A stretch of 64,000 nt of DNA, from contig NZ_JADCLL010000009.1 in NCBI RefSeq assembly GCF_015070375.1, positions 1 through 64,000 on the forward strand. Reading direction: 5' to 3'. The position numbers and the translations under genes are program-made. Below the pieces are notes generated by a model, which was given only the letters and a program-made list of their open reading frames with translations, was not told the origin of the DNA and made no database searches. This document shows positions 58,459 to 64,000 of the stretch, in pieces; positions within the stretch are counted from its first letter, which is position 1; every line of letters starts with the position of its first letter. Origin of the DNA: Nocardioides kribbensis. Lineage in GTDB: Bacteria; Actinomycetota; Actinomycetes; Propionibacteriales; Nocardioidaceae.

Positions 58459-60959
58459 GCGTCCGCTCCTCCGGTCGTGCGGTCGACGGTGCCTTCCATG
58501 CCGGTCGAGGGGTCGAAGTGCGGCGCGGCCGCACCGACCGTCTCGGCCTTCTGCCCACCTCGGGCGTCGTTGATGGCCTTCCACACGCGCTCGGGCGTGC
58601 ACGGCATGCGCACGTCGTCGACGCCCAGCGGGCGCAGCGCGTCGACCACGGCGTTGACCACGGCCGGGGTGGAGGCGATCGTGCCGGCCTCGCCCACGCC
58701 CTTGGTGCCCAGCGTGTTGGTCGTCGCCGGGGAGGTGGTGTGGTCGAGGTCGAAGCTGATCGTGTCGGCCGCCGTCGGCAGCAGGTAGTCGACGAACGAG
58801 CCGGTCACCAGCGTGCCGGCGTCGTCGTAGACCGCCTCCTCCCACAGCGCCTGGGCGATGCCCTGCACCAGGCCGCCGTGCAGCTGGCCCTCGACGATGA
58901 GCGGGTTGATGATGTTGCCGATGTCGTCGCAGGCGGCGTACTTGCGCATCGTCACCTGGCCGGTCTCGGTGTCGACCTCCATCGCGCACAGGTGCGTGCC
59001 GTGGGGGTAGTTGAAGTTCACCGGGTCGAAGGTCGCGTCGGAGTCGAGCGAGGGCTCCACGCCGTCGGGCAGGTTGTGCGCCGCGAAGGTCGCCAGCGCC
59101 ACCTCGGCCATGGCCAGGCCCTGGTCGGTGCCCTTGACGCTGAAGCGTCCGCCGGAGAACTCCAGGTCGTCCTCGGAGGCCTCCAGCAGGTGGGCCGCGA
59201 TGACCTTGGCCTTGTCGATGACCTTGTCGGCGGCCTTGACGATGGCCTCGCCGCCGACGACCAGCGAGCGCGAGCCGTAGGTGTCGAGGCCCTTGTGGGC
59301 CACCTGGGTGTCGCCGTGCAGGATCTCGACGTCCTCGAAGGCCACCCCGAGGCGGTCGGCCACGATCTGGCTGAAGGCCGTCTCGTGGCCCTGGCCGTGG
59401 GCGGAGGCCCCGGTGAGCACCTCGACCTTGCCGGTGGGCAGCATCCGCACGCTGGCGTGCTCCCAGCCGCCGGCGCCGTAGTCGAGGGAGCCGAGCACCC
59501 GCGAGGGCGCCAAGCCGCACATCTCGGTGAAGGTCGACACGCCGATGCCGAGCTGGACCCGGTCGCCGGACTCGCGGCGCCGCTTCTGCTCCGCGCGCAG
59601 CTCGTCGTAGCCGAACATCGCCTTGGCGTTGGCCGTGGCGGCCTCGTAGTTGCCGGAGTCGTACTCCAGGCCGGCCACGGTCGTGAACGGGAACTCCTCG
59701 TGCTTGATCCAGTTCTTCTCACGAAGCTCGAAGGGGTCCACGCCCAGCTCGGCGGCGAGGTCGTCCATGATCCGCTCGATGCCGAAGGTGGCCTCCGGGC
59801 GCCCGGCGCCGCGGTAGGCGTCGGTCCAGGTCTTGTTGGTCAGCACGGTCTGGCAGTTGAACTGGTAGGCCGGGAACTTGTAGATCGCGTTGAACATGAA
59901 GGCGCCGAGCACGGGCACGCCGCCGCCGATCAGCGAGACGTGCGAGCCCAGGTCGGCCAGCAGCTCGACCTTGAGTCCGGTGACGGTGCCGTCCTTCTCG
60001 GCCGAGATGGTGAGCTTCTGCCACTGGTCGCGCCCGTGGTGGGCGGCCATCAGCGACTCCGAGCGGGTCTCGGTGTACTTGACCGGCTTGCCCAGCCGAC
60101 GCGCCAGCAGGAAGGTGATGAACTCCTCCGGCGTCGTCTGCAGCTTGCCGCCGAAGCCGCCGCCCACGTCGGGGGCGATCACGCGGATCTTCGACTCCGA
60201 GACGCCGGTGACGGCGGCGAGCAGGAACTTGAGGATGTGCGGGATCTGGGTGGCCGACCACATGGTGATCTGCTCGCCCGTGGGGTCGACGACCGTGGAG
60301 CGCGGCTCCATGAAGGCCGGGATGAGGCGCTGCTGGCGGTACTCCCGCTCGAGCACGACGCCGTCGGCGCGCGCCTTGGCGATGGCCTCGTCGACGTTGC
60401 CACCGGTGCCGGCCTCGGCGGAGTCGAACTTCCAGAACGCCGACTTGTTGGTGCCCAGGTCGGGGTGCGCGAGCGCGCCGCCGTTCTCCGGGGTCGCCTC
60501 GGCGGCGGCCTTCAGCTCGAGGGCGGCGGGCAGCTCGTCGTAGTCGACGTCGACCAGCTCGGCGGCGTCGCGGGCCTCGGCGGCGCTGCGGGCCACCACG
60601 ACGGCCACGATCTCGCCGGCGAACACGACCCGGTCGACGGCGATCGGCGGGTGGGCCGGCGCGACCTGGTCGGGGGTGATCGGCCAGGCGTTGGGCAGCG
60701 CGCCCTGCACGTCGGCGACGTCGGCGCCCGTGATCACGCTGACCACGTTGGGCGAGGCCTCGGCCGCGGACTTGTCGATGCCGGTGATCTTGGCGTGGGC
60801 GAAGGGGCTGCGGACCATGGCCACGTGGACCATGCCGGGCAGCACGATGTTGTCGGTCCACCGGGTGCGCCCGGTGATGAGGCGCTGGTCCTCCTTGCGG
60901 CGGCGGTCGCGCCCGATCTCCTTGGCGGCCTCGGCGGGACGCTCCTGGGTGGCGGTCAC
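58455..60959 (-). CDS. coxL: Molybdenum hydroxylase large subunit, form II CoxL type
   Basis: 834 aa. The molybdopterin cytosine dinucleotide enzyme of the CO dehydrogenase/xanthine oxidase family. The active-site loop is AYRGAGR (about residues 381-387), the form II signature; form I true CO dehydrogenases have AYXCSFR with the Cu-binding Cys. Other motifs: [19 protein letters not shown] and [20 protein letters not shown] with the catalytic Glu. GTG 60959 overlaps the coxS stop in GTGA. The substrate is therefore uncertain: CO at low rate, or an aldehyde or N-heterocycle. Confidence 0.93.
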   Translation of the reverse strand: MTATQERPAEAAKEIGRDRRRKEDQRLITGRTRWTDNIVLPGMVHVAMVRSPFAHAKITGIDKSAAEASPNVVSVITGADVADVQGALPNAWPITPDQVAPAHPPIAVDRVVFAGEIVAVVVARSAAEARDAAELVDVDYDELPAALELKAAAEATPENGGALAHPDLGTNKSAFWKFDSAEAGTGGNVDEAIAKARADGVVLEREYRQQRLIPAFMEPRSTVVDPTGEQITMWSATQIPHILKFLLAAVTGVSESKIRVIAPDVGGGFGGKLQTTPEEFITFLLARRLGKPVKYTETRSESLMAAHHGRDQWQKLTISAEKDGTVTGLKVELLADLGSHVSLIGGGVPVLGAFMFNAIYKFPAYQFNCQTVLTNKTWTDAYRGAGRPEATFGIERIMDDLAAELGVDPFELREKNWIKHEEFPFTTVAGLEYDSGNYEAATANAKAMFGYDELRAEQKRRRESGDRVQLGIGVSTFTEMCGLAPSRVLGSLDYGAGGWEHASVRMLPTGKVEVLTGASAHGQGHETAFSQIVADRLGVAFEDVEILHGDTQVAHKGLDTYGSRSLVVGGEAIVKAADKVIDKAKVIAAHLLEASEDDLEFSGGRFSVKGTDQGLAMAEVALATFAAHNLPDGVEPSLDSDATFDPVNFNYPHGTHLCAMEVDTETGQVTMRKYAACDDIGNIINPLIVEGQLHGGLVQGIAQALWEEAVYDDAGTLVTGSFVDYLLPTAADTISFDLDHTTSPATTNTLGTKGVGEAGTIASTPAVVNAVVDALRPLGVDDVRMPCTPERVWKAINDARGGQKAETVGAAAPHFDPSTGMEGTVDRTTGGADA

Positions 60960-61462
60960 TGGGCACCTCCGGCGGCCTGGGTGACGGCGGAGCCGCCCGC
61001 GGCGCCCTGCGAGGCCGCGTGCTGCACCGACTTCACGATGTTGTGGTAGCCCGTGCACCGGCAGAGGTTGCCCTCGAGCCCGAGGCGGATCTCCTCCTCG
61101 CTCGGGTCGGGGTTGTCCTTGAGCAGGTCGACGCTCTGCATGATCATGCCCGGGGTGCAGAAGCCGCACTGGAGGCCGTGGCACTCGCGGAAGGCCTCCT
61201 GCACGGGGTGCAGCCGGCCGTCCTGGGCCAGGCCCTCGATCGTGGTGACCTCCGACCCGTCGGCCTGCACGGCCAGGACGTTGCAGGACTTCACGCTGGT
61301 GCCGTCGAGGTGCACGGTGCAGGCGCCGCAGTTGCTGGTGTCGCAGCCGATGACGGTGCCGGTCTTGCCGAGCTTCTCGCGGAGGTACTGCACGAGCAGC
61401 ATGCGCGGCTCGACGTCGTCGGCGACCGTGGCGCCGTCGACGGTGAGGTTGATCCGGGTCAT
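60956..61462 (-). CDS. coxS: Cox-type hydroxylase small (2Fe-2S) subunit
   Basis: 168 aa. The first cluster motif is [16 protein letters not shown] and the second is [11 protein letters not shown] with [15 protein letters not shown]-terminal tail of about 18 Ala/Gly-rich residues follows. ATG 61462 is preceded by GGGAGAG. First structural gene of the operon coxS-L-M-G, downstream of the GAF-type regulator gene. Confidence 0.95.
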   Translation of the reverse strand: MTRINLTVDGATVADDVEPRMLLVQYLREKLGKTGTVIGCDTSNCGACTVHLDGTSVKSCNVLAVQADGSEVTTIEGLAQDGRLHPVQEAFRECHGLQCGFCTPGMIMQSVDLLKDNPDPSEEEIRLGLEGNLCRCTGYHNIVKSVQHAASQGAAGGSAVTQAAGGAQ

Positions 61463-61495
61463 GGACTCTCCCTGAGGGTGACTGTGGTGCGCATC

Positions 61496-61501
61496 ACGCT
61501 A
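61496..61501 (-). promoter_or_regulatory. -10 hexamer of the coxS promoter
   Basis: TAGCGT on the minus strand, 33 bases before the coxS ATG. No good -35. Confidence 0.4.
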
Positions 61502-61510
61502 GGTCGGTCT

Positions 61511-61527
61511 GGTTGGTGCTGGGTTGG
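61511..61527. repeat. Direct repeat upstream of the coxS promoter
   Basis: GGTTGG at 61511-61516 and 61522-61527, 11 bp apart (one helical turn), covering the -35 region of coxS. A candidate activator site for the GAF-domain regulator encoded just upstream; inference. Confidence 0.35.
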
Positions 61528-61557
61528 CCTCCGGCGGGCCGTCTCATCCGGGAGGGA

Positions 61558-62799
61558 TCAGCCGTCGGCGGCGGCGAGGCGGCCCTTCAGCAGCGGCAGC
61601 GCGGGGTGGGGGCCGGGCTGCGCCGACAGCGCCGCCACGCAGCGCTCGACGACCTCGGTGTCGTAGGGCGCGAGCTCGCCGTAGCGCAGCACCGCGTCGG
61701 GCTGGGGGTCGGCCAGGAGGGCCTCGCGCAGGGCGACCGCGACGTACTCCCCCAGCTCGCTGAGGGCCGGGGAGTTGGTGCCGGGCAGCAGGTCGCCGCC
61801 GTAGGCGTCGACGGCGGCGCGGACCTGGCCGCGGCGCAGGAGGGCGAGCACCTGCTCGACGTCGGTGGCCACCGGCATCAGCAGCCGGTAGGGCCGCGAG
61901 GAGAGCTGCCCGCCCAGGGCGGCGCGCAGGTGGGAGACCTCCGCCTTGAGCGTGGAGAAGGTGACGGCCTGGTCGCCGTAGACCATCGCGTGCAGCTGCT
62001 CCAGCGACAGCCCACCGGGGTGCAGCGCCAGCAGCGCCAGCACCTCGGTCTGGCGGCGGTTGAGCAGCAGCCGCTGGCCGTCGAGGCGCGACTCGGCCGT
62101 GCCGAGCAGGGTCATCACCAGCCCGGGGTCGCCGGTCTCCTCCAGCAGGGCCGCGGCGGGGTCGTAGTGGGTGTGGGGCATCGCGCCCTCGATGAGGCGC
62201 GCCATCACGCGGGCGGTGGCCATGCCGATCGGGTGGGTGCGGTCCCAGGTGGTGGAGAGGTCGAGCACGCCGAGCTGGCGCCCGGTCACCGGGTCGTGCA
62301 GCGGGGCGGCCCAGCAGACCCAGTTGTGCACGATCGAGGCGTAGTGCTCGGCGCTGAAGACCATGCTGGGGGCGTCGAGGCGGTTGGCCAGGTCGAGGGC
62401 GTTGGTGCCGGCCGAGCGGTCGTCCCAGCGGGCGCCGGCGACGAAGTTGACGCTCTCGGCCTTGCGGCGCATCACCCGCCCGCCGTAGGTCCACAGGATC
62501 CGGGTCTCGGGGTCGGTGACCGCGACGACCAGGTCGCCGTCCTCGGCGGTGCGGCGCAGCTCGGACTCCACCCGCTCGACGGCGACGGCCAGCGGCGACT
62601 CGCGCCAGTAGGCCTCGGTCTCGCCCTCGTCGGCCAGGGGTGCCTCGGTGAGGTCCTTGGAGACCGCACGCGACGAGCGGGTCCAGCTGGTGAGGATCTC
62701 CGGGCGCACGAGGGCCTCGGCCTCGTCACCGCGCTCGACGAAGGAGGTCCAGGCGCGGACCGCGTCGTACCTGCGCGCCTGGAGGTCGCTGCCCGTCAT
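61558..62799 (-). CDS. GAF-domain transcriptional regulator (AcoR-like sensory part)
   Basis: 413 aa. The N-terminal ~70 residues with RPEILTSWTRSSRAV resemble AcoR-type effector domains, then a GAF domain (about 75-215, SVNFVAGARWDDRSAGTNALDL). The C-terminal half has RRQTEVLALLALHPGGLSLEQLHAMVYG and STLKAEVSHLRAALGG, a winged-helix region like SARP/OmpR-type DNA-binding domains. There is no sigma-54 ATPase part. ATG 62799 has AGGGGTGGG upstream. It is probably the activator of the cox operon, which begins 96 bp downstream on the same strand. Confidence 0.75.
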   Translation of the reverse strand: MTGSDLQARRYDAVRAWTSFVERGDEAEALVRPEILTSWTRSSRAVSKDLTEAPLADEGETEAYWRESPLAVAVERVESELRRTAEDGDLVVAVTDPETRILWTYGGRVMRRKAESVNFVAGARWDDRSAGTNALDLANRLDAPSMVFSAEHYASIVHNWVCWAAPLHDPVTGRQLGVLDLSTTWDRTHPIGMATARVMARLIEGAMPHTHYDPAAALLEETGDPGLVMTLLGTAESRLDGQRLLLNRRQTEVLALLALHPGGLSLEQLHAMVYGDQAVTFSTLKAEVSHLRAALGGQLSSRPYRLLMPVATDVEQVLALLRRGQVRAAVDAYGGDLLPGTNSPALSELGEYVAVALREALLADPQPDAVLRYGELAPYDTEVVERCVAALSAQPGPHPALPLLKGRLAAADG

Positions 62800-62934
62800 G
62801 CCCACCCCTGACCTCTCCGCCCGGCACGAGCCGGCATCCCGCCTGGTCCGGGCCCAAGGTAGCACCGGACGGGTGATCGTGGTCACACCTGTTCACCTCG
62901 TCGTGACGGCCCGGGCGCCGCCCCGGCCCGGGTC

Positions 62935-64000
62935 TCAGACCCCCAGCACGGGACGGTCGTGGTGGTGGATCCGGCCGTCGGTGCTCGCGAGCCGCTCACC
63001 GCTGCCGCCCCAGCGCCCGGCGATGATCTCGGCGGCGATGCTGATCGCGGTCTCCTCGGGGGTGCGGGCGCCCAGGTCGAGCCCGATCGGGCTGGAGAGC
63101 CGGGCGATCTCGGCCTCGGTGAGCCCCACCTCGCGCAGCCGCGCGAGGCGGTCGTCGTGGGTGCGGCGCGAGCCCATGGCCCCGACGTAGGCGACCTCGG
63201 GCAGGCGCAGGGCCACCTCGAGCAGCGGCACGTCGAACTTGGGGTCGTGGGTCAGCACGGCGAGCACGGTGCGCCCGTCGACGCGACCCGCCTCGTGCTC
63301 GGCGGTGAGGTAGCGGTGGGGCCAGTCGACGACGACCTCGTCGGCCTCGGGGAAGCGGCTGGCCGTGGCGAAGACGGGCCGGGCGTCGCAGACGGTGACG
63401 TGGTAGCCGAGGAACGCCCCGACCCGGGCCACGGCCGCGGCGAAGTCGATGGCGCCGAAGACGAGCATCCGCGGCTTGGGTGCGAAGGCCCACACGAAGA
63501 CCCGCATGCCCTCGCCGCGGCGCTCCCCGTCGGGGCCGTAGCCGAGGACGGCGCTGGTGCCGGTGGCGAGCAGGCCGAGGGCGTCGTCGCGCACCGCGTC
63601 GTCGGCGCGCGGCGAGCCGATGCTGCCCGCGGCCAGTCCCTCGGTCTCGGGGCGCACCACGACGCGCCGCCCGCGCCACGCGGGGTCGGGGTGCTCGATG
63701 ACGGTGGCCACGGCCACCGGCCGCCCCTGCGCGATGTCGTCGGCGATCTCGGCCAGCTCGGGGAAGGTCTCGCGGCTGACCTTCTCAACGTAGACGTCGA
63801 GGATGCCGCCGCAGGTCAGCCCGACGGCGAAGGCGTCGTCGTCGGAGACGCCGTAGCGCTCGAGCTGCGGGGCACCCGAGCCGACCACCTCCTGGGCCAG
63901 CTCGTAGACCGCGCCCTCGACGCAGCCGCCGGAGACCGAGCCCACCGCCGAGGCGTCGGGGCCCACCAGCATCGAGGCGCCGGGCGGGCGCGGCGCCGAC
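62935..64000 (-). CDS. XdhC-family molybdenum enzyme maturation protein, N-terminus cut by window edge
   Basis: At least 354 aa; the frame is open to base 64000, so the start is beyond the window. Visible: RPPGASMLVGPDASAVGSVSGGC (XdhC N-terminal motif), LTCGG, KPRMLVFGAIDFAAAVARVGAFLGY (Rossmann), VTHDPKFD-type (VLTHDPKFDVPLLEVAL) and YVGAMGSRRTHDDRLARLREVGL. XdhC/CoxF/CoxI proteins bind and sulfurate molybdopterin before insertion. It is upstream of the regulator and cox genes on the same strand. Confidence 0.93.
   Translation of the reverse strand, partial: SAPRPPGASMLVGPDASAVGSVSGGCVEGAVYELAQEVVGSGAPQLERYGVSDDDAFAVGLTCGGILDVYVEKVSRETFPELAEIADDIAQGRPVAVATVIEHPDPAWRGRRVVVRPETEGLAAGSIGSPRADDAVRDDALGLLATGTSAVLGYGPDGERRGEGMRVFVWAFAPKPRMLVFGAIDFAAAVARVGAFLGYHVTVCDARPVFATASRFPEADEVVVDWPHRYLTAEHEAGRVDGRTVLAVLTHDPKFDVPLLEVALRLPEVAYVGAMGSRRTHDDRLARLREVGLTEAEIARLSSPIGLDLGARTPEETAISIAAEIIAGRWGGSGERLASTDGRIHHHDRPVLGV

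Noticed and set aside
1..64000. CRISPR arrays, insertion sequences, tRNA genes, phage attachment sites
   Set aside because: I found no regular spacer repeats, transposase or integrase motifs, or cloverleaf-like segments on either strand by eye. A tRNA scan could overturn this.

Overview
The window is about 64 kb of very GC-rich actinobacterial DNA. It begins inside a 16S rRNA gene (minus strand, 5' end only) whose first hundred bases resemble Nocardioides and relatives (Propionibacteriales). The gene content fits an aerobic soil actinobacterium: split LigD plus Ku, a giant NAD-glutamate dehydrogenase, a mycofactocin glycosyltransferase, form II Cox-type hydroxylases and aromatic-carotenoid genes. 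Genes are tightly packed. Many are coupled by GTGA or ATGA overlaps, and many isolated genes look leaderless, with a TAnnnT hexamer 6-8 nt before the start codon. The only stretch over 300 bases without a gene is the rRNA leader and promoter (about 107-651).

Layout. 1-650: rRNA 5' end, antitermination box and promoter. 650-9,700: FMN hydroxy-acid oxidase, tyrS, a membrane Ser/Thr kinase, a hybrid histidine kinase, a DUF3099-like protein, an MpaB-type oxygenase and a divergent TetR regulator. 9,700-14,150: OmpR regulator and HAD phosphatase, then the NHEJ locus (LigD-type polymerase, ATP-dependent ligase, divergent Ku). 14,150-22,500: a possible malonate or dicarboxylate module (MatC-type permease, family III CoA-transferase, fused AccD/AccA-like carboxyltransferase, divergent FadR regulator), then TauE, SDR, amidase and tautomerase. 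22,500-33,000: a heterodimeric ABC exporter, the 1640-aa glutamate dehydrogenase and three coupled small genes of unknown function. 33,000-39,100: GntR/UTRA regulator, SRPBCC protein, an AlkB-like demethylase behind a canonical actinobacterial SOS box, gnd, an aldo/keto reductase, a LapA-like protein and an MFS exporter.

39,000-49,500 is the most distinctive region: mycofactocin glycosyltransferase (mftF), an NDMA-type methanol/alcohol dehydrogenase (mno), a MoxR ATPase and a VWA protein that both carry His-rich stretches, an MftM-like methyltransferase, a NarL-type two-component pair, a second iron-type alcohol dehydrogenase and a DUF4242-like protein. My reading is a regulated alcohol-oxidation locus in which mycofactocin, decorated by MftF and MftM, takes electrons from Mno. 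The MoxR/VWA pair would help metal loading or activation, and the two-component pair would control transcription. A similar inverted repeat lies upstream of both mno and the DUF4242-like gene.

49,500-56,700 holds two convergent carotenoid operons: idi-crtI-crtB (CrtB fused to a Rieske domain) facing crtYc-crtYd-crtT-crtU. This points to isorenieratene-type aromatic carotenoids, with crtE missing from the window. 56,800-64,000 is a minus-strand cox cluster (XdhC, GAF regulator, coxS-L-M-G). Its large subunit has the form II active-site loop, so CO may not be its substrate. It carries no coxD/coxE of its own, although the only MoxR/VWA pair in the window lies next to mno.
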